Origin: an uncultured Saprospiraceae bacterium
GTDB taxonomy: Bacteria; Bacteroidota; Bacteroidia; Chitinophagales; Saprospiraceae
Assembly (NCBI GenBank): GCA_937934275.1
Contig: CALHAM010000067.1
Location: 1-32,588, forward strand
Direction: 5' to 3'
Length of the DNA: 32,588 nucleotides
The notes below the pieces were generated by a model, which was not told where the DNA came from, did not search any database, and worked only from the letters and a program-made list of their open reading frames with translations. Position numbers and translations under genes: made by a program. Positions 1-7,250 of the stretch are shown here, in pieces; within the stretch, counting starts at the first letter, position 1; the number at the start of each line of letters is the position of its first letter.

Positions 1-1412
1 TTGACGGTGGCGGCCGGGTTGATGGTGATGGTGAAGGTTTGGGCGGGGCCGGTGCAGCCGTTTTCGGTGGCTGTTACCGAGATGGTGCCCGTGATGGGGT
101 TGGCTGGGCTGGCAGCGGTGAACGAGATGTTGCCCGAGCCGGAGGCGCCCAGGCCGATGGCCGTGTTGCTGTTCGTCCAGTTAAAGGTCGGGTTTCCGGC
201 GGGGCTGGTGAAGTTGACCGTTACTTGTTGGCCGGCGCAGGCCGTCTGGTTGCCGGGGTTATCCACGGTGGGCGCGGGGTTGACGGTGATGGTGAACGTT
301 ACCGGCGTGCCCTGGCAGCTGCCCTGAACGGGCGTAACGGTGATGGTGCCCACTTCTGGGTTGGCCGGGTTGGTGGCTGTGAACGAAATGTTGCCCGAGC
401 CGGAGGCGCCCAGCCCGATGGCCGTATTGTTGTTCGTCCATTGAAAGGTGGCTCCTGGGCTGCCCGTGAAGTTGACCGTTACCTGCTGGCCAGCGCAGGC
501 CGTCTGATCGCTGGGTGGGTTAACCGTCGGTGTTGCGATGATGGTTACGGTGAACTGTTCTTGGTCCGAGCATCCTGGGCCGTTGCTATCAAAGGCGTAA
601 AGCGTGGTGGTTGTCGTAATCTCGTCGCCCGGGTCATATTTCGTCCCCGTGCCGTTTGGGCCAGTATAATAGGCCGCATTAGGGGTGAGGTTGGTGCCTG
701 CTATGGAAGGTAAGGTGTAAGCACCACAGGCCGTTACGTTAGCGATCGGGTTGATGTTAGGCGGTGGAAAGGGCGCCGAAGTTGGAGGGGCTACGCAGCC
801 GTCGTTGCCAAAGGTGCCGGTCAGAGGAAGCATGTACGTGCCGTTGCCTACCGGCACTTGCTGTAGATCGTAGGTAATGCTCTGGTTGCAGCCGCCGGCA
901 ATAGAAAAATTAGTGGTGCGCGTCCCGTTGCCGCCTCCGTTGGTGAAAGCGCCGCCTGTGCGCACACAAGTGCTGGAAATGACAAAAACACACTGCCCCC
1001 CACCACAAAGGTTAGAAAAGTTGTAAGTGCCGGGCTGTGAGCCTGCGCTCGTTTGTAAAACCACAATAGCATTGGGAGGAATGTTGACACCCGGCCCCAC
1101 GGCAATGAGGTTCGAGCATCCCGTATAGGCGCCTATGTTCCCCGCTGTTAAGCCACAAGGGTTGGCGTTGATGTTGATGTCGTTGTTTTGCTGACCAGCA
1201 AAATTATTATTAGGGTCAAAATCCAGCTCAATCTCTGATGTATTGAAGCCACCACCTGAGTGAATGATGACAAATTCATTCCACTGTTCCGTTCCGCAGG
1301 CGTCGATCATGATCGCTTCAATTTGCGGACATTGGGCTACAGACAATTCTATAGAAAAAAATGTCAATAGACCGAGAGCTATTGCTACACGAGAACTCAG
1401 TATCTGAAACAT
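1..1412 (-). CDS. Large secreted surface protein with PKD-like repeats, N-terminal part (runs off the left edge)
   Basis: The frame is open on the minus strand from an ATG at 1412 to the window edge, giving 470 codons without a stop. The first ~26 residues form a signal peptide that probably ends at VAQ, just before CPQIEAIMIDACG. Residues ~27-200 are Cys-rich and resemble the lamin-tail-like N-terminal domain seen at the start of many Bacteroidota adhesins. A Gly/Thr-rich linker domain follows. Two near-identical PKD-like (PF19406-type) modules of 86 and 87 residues come next, each with the pattern NQTACAGQQVTVNFT, then TxxWTN, then AIGLGASGSGNISFTA, ending TFTITVNPA. A third begins at the edge. 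Such proteins are usually exported by type IX secretion and displayed on the surface; that route is inferred, because the C-terminus is outside the window. A TAnnTTTG box lies about 45 bases upstream. The plus-strand frames over this region are shadows. Confidence 0.88.
   Translation of the reverse strand, partial: MFQILSSRVAIALGLLTFFSIELSVAQCPQIEAIMIDACGTEQWNEFVIIHSGGGFNTSEIELDFDPNNNFAGQQNNDININANPCGLTAGNIGAYTGCSNLIAVGPGVNIPPNAIVVLQTSAGSQPGTYNFSNLCGGGQCVFVISSTCVRTGGAFTNGGGNGTRTTNFSIAGGCNQSITYDLQQVPVGNGTYMLPLTGTFGNDGCVAPPTSAPFPPPNINPIANVTACGAYTLPSIAGTNLTPNAAYYTGPNGTGTKYDPGDEITTTTTLYAFDSNGPGCSDQEQFTVTIIATPTVNPPSDQTACAGQQVTVNFTGSPGATFQWTNNNTAIGLGASGSGNISFTATNPANPEVGTITVTPVQGSCQGTPVTFTITVNPAPTVDNPGNQTACAGQQVTVNFTSPAGNPTFNWTNSNTAIGLGASGSGNISFTAASPANPITGTISVTATENGCTGPAQTFTITINPAATV
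12..530 (-). repeat. Tandem PKD-like modules within the left-edge surface protein
   Basis: Read on the minus strand, one unit spans 530-273 (258 bases) and the next 272-12 (261 bases); a third starts at 11. The DNA is conserved as well as the protein: the stretches coding for ACAGQQVTVNF and for AIGLGASGSGN are nearly identical between units. This suggests recent duplication or gene conversion rather than ancient domain shuffling. The array may continue beyond the edge. Confidence 0.85.
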
Positions 1413-1455
1413 AGAAATAAGATACCTGATAAACAAACTAACAGAAAATGGCTAA

Positions 1456-1463
1456 CAAAGGTA
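1456..1463 (-). promoter_or_regulatory. Candidate -7 box (TACCTTTG) for the left-edge surface protein
   Basis: On the minus strand this reads TACCTTTG, matching the Bacteroidota sigma-A -7 consensus TAnnTTTG. It lies 43 bases before the ATG at 1412. No convincing TTG -33 element was found at the expected spacing, so this is a motif-based call. Confidence 0.5.
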
Positions 1464-1532
1464 TTTCGATACAGAGGATAACTTACTTCGCTGCTTGTTA
1501 AATAGCTATTTCTTTAACTACAGCCAGTGTGC

Positions 1533-1540
1533 TACTTTTG
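1533..1540 (+). promoter_or_regulatory. Candidate -7 box (TACTTTTG) for hisA
   Basis: The sequence matches TAnnTTTG and ends 48 bases before the hisA ATG at 1589. Because it lies inside the longer open frame that starts at 1529, it supports the downstream start. Confidence 0.45.
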
Positions 1541-1588
1541 GGCCACGGTCTGAATTTACTAGCCTTCCTCTGCATCAATCTCTCCGCC

Positions 1589-2314
1589 ATGCAAATTATT
1601 CCCTCGTTCGACCTCATGGATGGTCGGCTCGTCCGACTTCGCCAAGGCGATTTTGAGCAAAAGACGGAATACTCTAACACCCCTCTGGCTTTAGCCAAAG
1701 AATTAGAGGATGCAGGCATTCAGCGCTTGCATATCGTAGATTTAGACGGCGCGCGCGAAGGCCGTCCGGTCAATTTGCATGTCTTGGAGCAAATCGCCGC
1801 CAATACTCGCTTAGAGATTGACTATGGCGGTGGCTTGCGCTCCATTCCAGCCCTGCGCCAAGTATGGGATGCCGGTGCCCACATGTTTTCGGTAGGCAGT
1901 GTAGCCGTCTTAGCGCCCGATGAATTTAGCGCTTGGATCGATCGCTTTGGCCCTGACCGCTTCCTCGTCAGCGCCGATGTGCGCGATCGTAAAATTGCCG
2001 TTCACGGTTGGCAACAACAGACAGATATGCCTCTGTTCGACCTGCTCAAGCGTCTTCAAGACTTAGGCATTCAACACGTCTCTGTAACCGACATTGCGCG
2101 CGATGGCGAGCTCTCTGGCCCCGCCATCGAATTGTACAAAGATATTTTGAAGGCCTTTCCCAGCTTGGCTCTCGTCGCCTCCGGCGGCATCAGTAGCGTC
2201 GCCGACTTGGAAGAGCTGCAAGCCATCGGCTGTGCCGGCGCACTCGTCGGCAAGGCGTTTTTTGAAGGTGTAATCCCGATCAAATACTTCCGCATTCACT
2301 CCAAAGCCAACTGA
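1589..2314 (+). CDS. hisA: 1-(5-phosphoribosyl)-5-[(5-phosphoribosylamino)methylideneamino]imidazole-4-carboxamide isomerase (HisA)
   Basis: This cytosolic (beta/alpha)8 enzyme carries out the Amadori isomerisation of ProFAR to PRFAR in histidine synthesis. The 241-residue product has the normal family length. Visible signatures are Asp8 in IIPSFDLMDGR (general base), RLRQGDF, HIVDLDGA at ~48-54, Asp130 in SADVRD (general acid), TDIARDG at 167-173 and the phosphate-binding ASGGI at ~198. The frame is open back to 1529, but the ATG at 1589 gives the standard N-terminus, and a -7 box sits between the two. The gene stands alone here: no hisH, hisF or other his gene is visible, so the pathway genes are presumably dispersed or elsewhere. 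It is followed by an unrelated DUF4159 gene with its own promoter. Confidence 0.95.
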   Translation: MQIIPSFDLMDGRLVRLRQGDFEQKTEYSNTPLALAKELEDAGIQRLHIVDLDGAREGRPVNLHVLEQIAANTRLEIDYGGGLRSIPALRQVWDAGAHMFSVGSVAVLAPDEFSAWIDRFGPDRFLVSADVRDRKIAVHGWQQQTDMPLFDLLKRLQDLGIQHVSVTDIARDGELSGPAIELYKDILKAFPSLALVASGGISSVADLEELQAIGCAGALVGKAFFEGVIPIKYFRIHSKAN

Positions 2315-2404
2315 CCACGCAACTCCTCCCAATAGACTACCCTCGGCTAAAGGCTATCCGTTTGTTTGGACACTAAAAACGTAAGCACATGACGCGTGCC
2401 GTCC

Positions 2405-2412
2405 TACCTTTG
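2405..2412 (+). promoter_or_regulatory. Candidate -7 box (TACCTTTG) for the DUF4159 gene
   Basis: TAnnTTTG match in the gap after hisA, about 100 bases ahead of the ATG at 2515. It implies a fairly long 5' leader. Only the -7 motif supports it. Confidence 0.45.
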
Positions 2413-2514
2413 TTGTGGCGTTAACCTCTGGCTCAGGGAAGAAAGCTGCTAACGGCAGTTCGACTTCGGAGGGTTTGTAAATGCATTTCACGTCAAAAAA
2501 ATTGCTTGCTTGCC

Positions 2515-3165
2515 ATGCGCATCCTTGGTTTTCTGCTCTTTTGGGCTGCTGCACCCTTGTTTTTATTTTCCCAAAAACCCACGCTGCAATTTGCCCTGCT
2601 TAAGTACTCCGGCGGCGGCGACTGGTACAACGATGTCAACTCGTTGAAAAACCTCGCCAAATTTTGTAATCAACACCTGCGTACCAACTTCAACTTAGAG
2701 CACGCCATCGTGGAGCCGGGAAGCGCTGATATTTTCAACTACCCCATCCTCTACGCCACTGGACACGGGAACATGCTTTTTTCCGACTTAGAGGCTAAGA
2801 ACTTGCGCACTTATCTGGAAGGCGGAGGCTTCCTCATCCTCAACGACGATTACGGCCTCGACCCCTTTGTGCGCCCAGCCCTAAAGAAGGTTTTCCCCGA
2901 GCTGGACTTGGTGGAATTGCCCTTTAGCCATCCCATCTATCACCAGAAATACGAGTTTAAGAACGGCTTGCCCAAAATCCACGAGCACGACGGCAAGCCT
3001 CCGCGCGGCTATGGCCTTATCTGGCAGGGCCGATTAGTCGTTTTTTACAACTACGAAACCGACTTGGGCGACGGCTGGGACGACGTGCACAACGACCCAG
3101 AAGAAGTTCGCCTTAAAGCCCTTCAGATGGGCGCCAACATCGTGCGTTTTGTCTTCAGTCAGTAA
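2515..3165 (+). CDS. DUF4159 domain protein, secreted or periplasmic
   Basis: This 216-residue protein starts with a signal peptide (MRILGFLLFWAAAPLFLFSQ, cleavage probably after FSQ). The rest is one DUF4159-type domain: LKYSGGGDWYND, then LYATGHGNMLFSDLEAKNLR, GGGFLILNDDYGLD, ELPFSHPIYH and a C-terminal RLVVFYNYETDLGDGWDD. The layout recalls glutamine-amidotransferase-like folds, but I see no catalytic Cys in the expected place, so no enzymatic role is claimed. In many bacteria DUF4159 proteins sit beside MoxR/DUF58 stress loci; no such partners are present here. The ATG at 2515 is preferred over a TTG at 2506. The gene converges with rnhA, with seven bases between the stops. Confidence 0.85.
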   Translation: MRILGFLLFWAAAPLFLFSQKPTLQFALLKYSGGGDWYNDVNSLKNLAKFCNQHLRTNFNLEHAIVEPGSADIFNYPILYATGHGNMLFSDLEAKNLRTYLEGGGFLILNDDYGLDPFVRPALKKVFPELDLVELPFSHPIYHQKYEFKNGLPKIHEHDGKPPRGYGLIWQGRLVVFYNYETDLGDGWDDVHNDPEEVRLKALQMGANIVRFVFSQ

Positions 3166-3172
3166 CCCTCTC

Positions 3173-3814
3173 TTACTTTTTTCGACCAAAGTCTGCCGGG
3201 TTTTCGCCCCATCGCTCCGTGTCCCATTTCAAGATGGGGTTGGTTACGGGGTGGGTCTGCAACCATCGCTCGGCGCGTTCGATAAGCTCAAAGATTTTCG
3301 CATTTTCCGCCGTCGGCTTCAATTTGGTGCGGCATTTCTTCTGGCGAATCCACCCCTGAGCATTGCGCGAGTCTGAGTATATGGGCAGGTGAGGTTGTCC
3401 GTGCTGCTGCAGCCAGGCTAATGCGTGCACAAGAGCCAAAAACTCACCGATGTTGTTGGTACCGCCGGGCCAAGGGCCACCGCGGAAGAGCTCTTCTCCG
3501 GTATCGGTGCGCACACCGCGGTATTCCATCAAGCCCGGGTTGCCGCTGCATGCAGCATCCACAGTGAGGCTATCGAGCAGGACGCCCAGCCGCTCAAGTT
3601 CAGCGGCCGATTTAGGGCGGCTCGAGCGGGTGTTCTTGTTGACGTAGTTCCAGTAACTGCTCCGATAAGCCGCTTCGGCTTCCTCGCGCGAGTCAAAGCG
3701 CTTGTACTTTGCCCCCGGATAGTTCTGGGTCTGCCGTCGGGCTTCCTCCCAAGAGGTGTAAATGCCCGGGTTTATGCCCTCCCAAACGACGTAGAAAGCG
3801 CGCGATTTAGCCAT
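3173..3814 (-). CDS. rnhA: Ribonuclease HI with N-terminal hybrid-binding domain
   Basis: Hydrolyses the RNA strand of RNA-DNA hybrids in the cytoplasm. The 213-residue product has an N-terminal RNase H1/caulimovirus-type hybrid-binding domain (residues ~4-57: FYVVWEGINPGIYTSWEEA and a YKRF motif). A linker and a C-terminal RNase H fold (~82-213) follow. The four acidic catalytic residues are visible: Asp86 in TVDAACSGNPG, Glu124 in TNNIGEF, Asp148 in YSDSRNA and Asp208 in NPADFGRK. This two-domain form is usual in Bacteroidota. The open frame extends back to 3943, but the extra N-terminus lies inside the upstream gene; the ATG at 3814 begins MAKSRAFYVV. It lies five bases after the stop of the beta-barrel gene, so the two are probably cotranscribed despite unrelated functions. 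Confidence 0.95.
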   Translation of the reverse strand: MAKSRAFYVVWEGINPGIYTSWEEARRQTQNYPGAKYKRFDSREEAEAAYRSSYWNYVNKNTRSSRPKSAAELERLGVLLDSLTVDAACSGNPGLMEYRGVRTDTGEELFRGGPWPGGTNNIGEFLALVHALAWLQQHGQPHLPIYSDSRNAQGWIRQKKCRTKLKPTAENAKIFELIERAERWLQTHPVTNPILKWDTERWGENPADFGRKK

Positions 3815-3819
3815 GAAGC

Positions 3820-4983
3820 TCAGATGCCAAGCAGGTTGATGCTGTAATACAGAGAGATGCCTTGCATGGAAATGCGGCCGTTGCAAAAGGCGCGGTCGCG
3901 GCAGTGGCGACTGTAGAGCGCATCCAAGTCGGACAGCCCCCAATTCGCCCGCAGCCCGATCGCACTGCCCAAATCTTTCTTCCCTGGCTTGAAGCGGTAT
4001 TGCAGGCCGGCAATGAGGCCAAAGTCGCTGCTTTTGAAGTCGTTGTTTGCGTCGAACAGGCGATTCTCACCGGCGGGCTTTTCTTCGCCCGAGGCACCGC
4101 TGAAAAGCAGGCGTCCGTAGTAAGGCCCAGCCATGACGGAGAAATTGCCTTCGCGCCACAAGTAAACCTCGGGCACCGCTGCTAATATTGCCCAGACCTG
4201 GTGATAGCGCACATCGCGCACGTAGCTGATCGTATTCGTGTCGGTAAATGCCGTAAAAGACGCCTTCGAGCGGGCTGATTTGCCAATGAGACCCAGCTCA
4301 AAGTTGACAATGAGAAAGCTGCCGGCGCCTTTGAGCCTAAACTGACTGCCCAACTCCCAACCCAACGCTGGGCCTACTTGTGGGTTTCGGGCCACAAAGT
4401 CGGGATTGTCCGATGCGGGAAAGTTGCCCGTGGCGCGAATGGTGAATGCGTTTACCCCCCCGCGCAGGCGAAACTCCGTGCTGGGCGGCGTAAACTCGCG
4501 CTCATAGACGTAATCTTCCGTAATTGTTCGGCTTCCGCGTTTGCCCTCGATGTATAATTGCAGCTCGCGCCGGCCCAACAGGCGATAGCGGATCTTCTGC
4601 GGGTTGTCCTGGTCTAAATTTTCGAACCAATAACCCTCCCGGTCGGCCAGCACCAACTCGTACGGTACGGGTCGGTTGTTGTTTAGGCCGCGCTGCGTCA
4701 AGTAATACATAATAGTGTCGCCGCGGCGCTCAATGCGCATGCTCCGGAGCAGCACCGTATCACCGTCTTCAGCCTTGATGCGCACCTCGCGCCCAACGAG
4801 CGTGCTGTCGTTCTCCAGTTTCCAGATTTCTAAGCGGTCTCCGCGATCTTGAGCCATAAACCATACGCCGTCCAGAACGCGCAATTCGCGAAAAATCTGA
4901 CGAGCTTCTTCGATCTGGGCCGCTAAGAGCCAGGGCAACAAAGTGCACAAAACGGTACACGTACATCTCCGAACGAACAACAT
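3820..4983 (-). CDS. DUF6265-like domain fused to an outer-membrane beta-barrel
   Basis: A 387-residue exported protein. Residues 1-23 are a signal peptide ending LLAAQ. Residues ~30-150 resemble DUF6265, a lipocalin-like all-beta domain: LDGVWF, LEIWKLENDSTLVGRE, DTVLLRSMRI, then YWFENLDQDNPQKIRYRL. Residues ~170-387 look like a PF13568-type outer-membrane barrel, with alternating hydrophobic/aromatic strands, VMAGPYYGRLLFSG, SDFGLIAGLQYRF and a C-terminal strand ending SLYYSINLLGI. The barrel would sit in the outer membrane with the lipocalin-like part in the periplasm. Ligand and function are unknown. Either ATG (4992 or 4983) could start it; 4983 is favoured because a good promoter at 5003-5035 predicts transcription starting near 4996. 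It forms a two-gene unit with rnhA. Confidence 0.8.
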   Translation of the reverse strand: MLFVRRCTCTVLCTLLPWLLAAQIEEARQIFRELRVLDGVWFMAQDRGDRLEIWKLENDSTLVGREVRIKAEDGDTVLLRSMRIERRGDTIMYYLTQRGLNNNRPVPYELVLADREGYWFENLDQDNPQKIRYRLLGRRELQLYIEGKRGSRTITEDYVYEREFTPPSTEFRLRGGVNAFTIRATGNFPASDNPDFVARNPQVGPALGWELGSQFRLKGAGSFLIVNFELGLIGKSARSKASFTAFTDTNTISYVRDVRYHQVWAILAAVPEVYLWREGNFSVMAGPYYGRLLFSGASGEEKPAGENRLFDANNDFKSSDFGLIAGLQYRFKPGKKDLGSAIGLRANWGLSDLDALYSRHCRDRAFCNGRISMQGISLYYSINLLGI

Positions 4984-5002
4984 AGTTAGCATACTTTACA
5001 CG

Positions 5003-5035
5003 CAAAAGTATGTTTTGCCTTTTGCACAGCCTCAA
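5003..5035 (-). promoter_or_regulatory. Promoter: TTG, 22-base spacer, TACTTTTG
   Basis: On the minus strand TTG (5035-5033) is separated by 22 bases from TACTTTTG (5010-5003), fitting the Bacteroidota -33/-7 arrangement. It starts only five bases beyond the stop of the TrpF-like gene. This suggests the beta-barrel/rnhA pair has its own promoter rather than relying on read-through. Confidence 0.55.
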
Positions 5036-5039
5036 GGTA

Positions 5040-5651
5040 TTAAGTGTTCAACGCATCAAAAAGCGCATCCACCTCTTCAAAAGACTTGACCCCGGGGCGC
5101 TCTTCGGCACTGCCGCTAACGGCAAAACCCGCTGGCTGCACAGCCTCCAATAGTCCTACCATCATTCTTGCCGGCAAGGGCGCATCTAACAAGAGAGGCA
5201 CCTGCGCACACAATTGCCGCCAAGCTGCTGCCCGACCGGTATCTTGTGTCGCTGCCCAGGCACCTTCTCTGCTCAATTCCACAACTAAATAGGCGGCATA
5301 GGATTGTGCCTGCTCCCACACAAAAGCCACCTCTTCGGGCCGAGAAAGCCCGCTAAGGCGGAGTAGCACCTCTAAACCCGCCAATTCAGACAAGGCCTCC
5401 CAATAGCCAACCTCAACGGCATCTAACCCAAAAAATGCCGCTGACTCGCGCACTACCGCAGCCGAGGCTCGTTCAAACTCCCCTACAATGCGCGGCCCTT
5501 CCACCCACTCGCGAATGGCTCGCATCGCACTCGGCTCGATAAAATGAGCGCTGCCCTCCTCCAAACAAAAGCCCAGATAATGGACACCTTGTGCAGCAAA
5601 ATAGCGGGCGTCGGTCAGGTTGGCAATGCGCGAAGCTTTTTTAACGTACAT
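5040..5651 (-). CDS. TrpF-like (phosphoribosylanthranilate isomerase family) protein with altered active site
   Basis: The 203-residue length and overall pattern fit the TrpF (beta/alpha)8 family: NLTDARYFAAQGVHYLGF at the N-terminus, a mid-region IVGEF strand, and a C-terminal AVSGSAEERPGVKSFEEVDALF like the TrpF phosphate-binding end. The catalytic landmarks are missing. The KVCGI Cys is replaced by KKASRI (Ala6/Ser7). QLHG is replaced by AVEVG. The LLDT general acid aligns best with Glu125 in VVELS. The phosphate-gripping SGG is replaced by LDA. True PRAI activity is therefore doubtful. It may be a divergent isomerase-fold protein with another substrate or a regulatory role. No trp genes lie nearby. 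The ATG at 5651 is the only sensible start. The alignment is from memory of characterised TrpF sequences. Confidence 0.75.
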   Translation of the reverse strand: MYVKKASRIANLTDARYFAAQGVHYLGFCLEEGSAHFIEPSAMRAIREWVEGPRIVGEFERASAAVVRESAAFFGLDAVEVGYWEALSELAGLEVLLRLSGLSRPEEVAFVWEQAQSYAAYLVVELSREGAWAATQDTGRAAAWRQLCAQVPLLLDAPLPARMMVGLLEAVQPAGFAVSGSAEERPGVKSFEEVDALFDALNT

Positions 5652-5675
5652 GGCCGATGGTTGTCTTTACAGGCC

Positions 5676-5683
5676 CAAAAGTA
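5676..5683 (-). promoter_or_regulatory. Candidate -7 box (TACTTTTG) for the TrpF-like gene
   Basis: On the minus strand it matches TAnnTTTG and ends 24 bases before the ATG at 5651. No -33 element was recognised. Confidence 0.45.
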
Positions 5684-5830
5684 GAAGCCGCGGCATTCTT
5701 CAGCGCTTGGTTTTGCTTTCATCCCACAGAAATGGCCGACCTTTGAGCCATTTATTAGGCAACCAAGACTTTGAGCGGCGTCGCGCGGAAAGCAAGCGCC
5801 TGTGGCCGCTGCATTCAAAGAAGCACTACC

Positions 5831-6889
5831 GTGAAGCGTTATTACCCCTGGTGGCTACTCCTCTTAGCCGTAGTCCTGATCGGTTGGAAATTGTACGACA
5901 ACCAGAGACGTCGCCGCGAAGAGGCCAAACTTTCCCAAATAGAGCGCCCTTTCGTACCCGTGCGCGTGGTTACGGTAGAGCCTGAATGGCTGGCGCCGCA
6001 GCTAGAGGTGAGCGGCATTCTCATGCCCTTGCGCGAAATGCCGGTCATTTCCGAAACCGTAGGGCGTGTAGTAGCCGTTTACAAACGCCGAGGCGACCGC
6101 GTGGCAGAGGGCGAACTCATCGCCAAAGTAGATGACGAGCTGCTGCGCGTCAAACTCGAGGCCGTCGAAGCTAACATCGCTAAGCTGCGCAAAGATCGCG
6201 AGCGCTTGAGTAACCTCATCGAGGGCGAAGTGGCACCTCGCAGCAAAATGGAGGACCTCGAACTCGGCTTGATGGCCGCCGAAGCCGAAAGAAGACTCCT
6301 TCAAAAACAAATTGACAACACTCACATACGGGCGCCCATGAGCGGTACACTTACCTTTTGCGCCTTAGAGCGCGGCGGTGTAGTGGGTCAAGGGACGCCT
6401 GTGGCTTATATCGCCAACTTAGACCGCCTGCTACTCATGGTCAAGGTCTCTGAGCGCGACGTGCTTCAGATCAGCAAGGGCCAGCGCGCAGATGTCAGGG
6501 CAGATGTGCGCCCCGATGTGCCGCTTAGTGGGCGCGTCATCAATGTGTCGCCAAAAGCCGACAGCGCATTTACCTACTTGGTAGAGATCGAGCTGCCCAA
6601 CTCGGCCGAAGCCCCCTTGTTGGGCGGCATGCACGCTAAGGCCCGCTTTCTCTTCGACCAAAAACGGCAAGCACTCCTCATCCCACGGCGCGCCATTTCC
6701 GGCAGCCTTCAAGAAGCGCGTGTATTCGTAGCCGTGTCCGACACTACGGTTGAAGAACGCACCGTCCAACTCGGGCAAGTTTCCGGCGATCGCATTGAGG
6801 TGCGCTCTGGGTTAACTGCCGGCGAACGCGTCGTAGTAGCCGGCCAAACGTATCTCTTCGAGGGCGTGCGCATCCGAATAACTCAGTAA
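5831..6889 (+). CDS. RND-type efflux periplasmic adaptor (HlyD/MFP family), orphan
   Basis: Membrane fusion proteins link an inner-membrane pump to an outer-membrane channel. The 352-residue product has an N-terminal membrane anchor (~6-20, YYPWWLLLLAVVLIGW), a first barrel-sandwich half (~70-103: GRVVAVYKRRGDRVAEGELIAKVDD), an alpha-helical hairpin (~105-165) and the second lipoyl half (HIRAPMSGTLT). Beta-barrel and membrane-proximal domains follow (IPRRAISG, GLTAGERVVVAG). The open frame extends to 5771, but the prefix there is Cys/Arg-rich and unlike the family; the GTG at 5831 (MKRYYPWW) directly precedes the anchor and is preferred. No RND pump or TolC-type gene adjoins it, which is unusual for this family. 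Confidence 0.88.
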   Translation: MKRYYPWWLLLLAVVLIGWKLYDNQRRRREEAKLSQIERPFVPVRVVTVEPEWLAPQLEVSGILMPLREMPVISETVGRVVAVYKRRGDRVAEGELIAKVDDELLRVKLEAVEANIAKLRKDRERLSNLIEGEVAPRSKMEDLELGLMAAEAERRLLQKQIDNTHIRAPMSGTLTFCALERGGVVGQGTPVAYIANLDRLLLMVKVSERDVLQISKGQRADVRADVRPDVPLSGRVINVSPKADSAFTYLVEIELPNSAEAPLLGGMHAKARFLFDQKRQALLIPRRAISGSLQEARVFVAVSDTTVEERTVQLGQVSGDRIEVRSGLTAGERVVVAGQTYLFEGVRIRITQ

Positions 6890-7250
6890 AGGCCTCGAGT
6901 TTGGTGCTGGTCTAACCCAAGCGCATGCACGATCGGAAGAAAGCGAGGTATTGTAGGCATAGAGGAATACACTGTTGAGAAAGGCCATAAAGCAAACCCC
7001 CTCAAAAACTCTAAGAACTTCTGCATTGGTCGTCCCTCTAACACATTTTGCCTCTCCATCATTGGGCCTACTCACTTATGCTGCCTACTCGCGAGGTTGT
7101 CCGTTTTTGTTTGGTGTGGGCAACGAGGCATGGCTGCTTTCAAGTCAAAAATTTATCTAAATACCAAAAAATCAAAACGCCCTATCTTTGCCTGCGGTGT
7201 TGGGAACGTCCGACATCATCACCGTATTTGGAGAGTTCTGCTAATCATTG
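6890..7250 (+). other. Intergenic region upstream of pheT, with candidate promoter
   Basis: About 360 bases without a convincing gene. Several short frames (60-87 codons) overlap each other on both strands and show no recognisable signature. The only element I can support is TATCTTTG at 7183-7190, a -7 box about 60 bases before pheT. I see no T-box-like, tRNA-like or strong hairpin structure here. Confidence 0.5.
7183..7190 (+). promoter_or_regulatory. Candidate -7 box (TATCTTTG) for pheT (and perhaps rny)
   Basis: A close match to TAnnTTTG, 60 bases before the pheT ATG. The short pheT-rny gap without a terminator means it could also drive rny. Confidence 0.5.

Noticed and set aside
39-713. 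A 224-codon plus-strand frame at the left edge
   Set aside because: It lies opposite the minus-strand PKD-like repeats and encodes low-complexity Gly/Arg sequence. The minus frame is uninterrupted for 470 codons and has a signal peptide and known repeats.
1589-5651. A combined histidine/tryptophan locus with HisA/TrpF bifunctionality (PriA-like)
   Set aside because: HisA has normal HisA motifs and the TrpF-like protein has lost its catalytic residues. They lie 2.7 kb apart on opposite strands with unrelated genes between, so proximity seems accidental.
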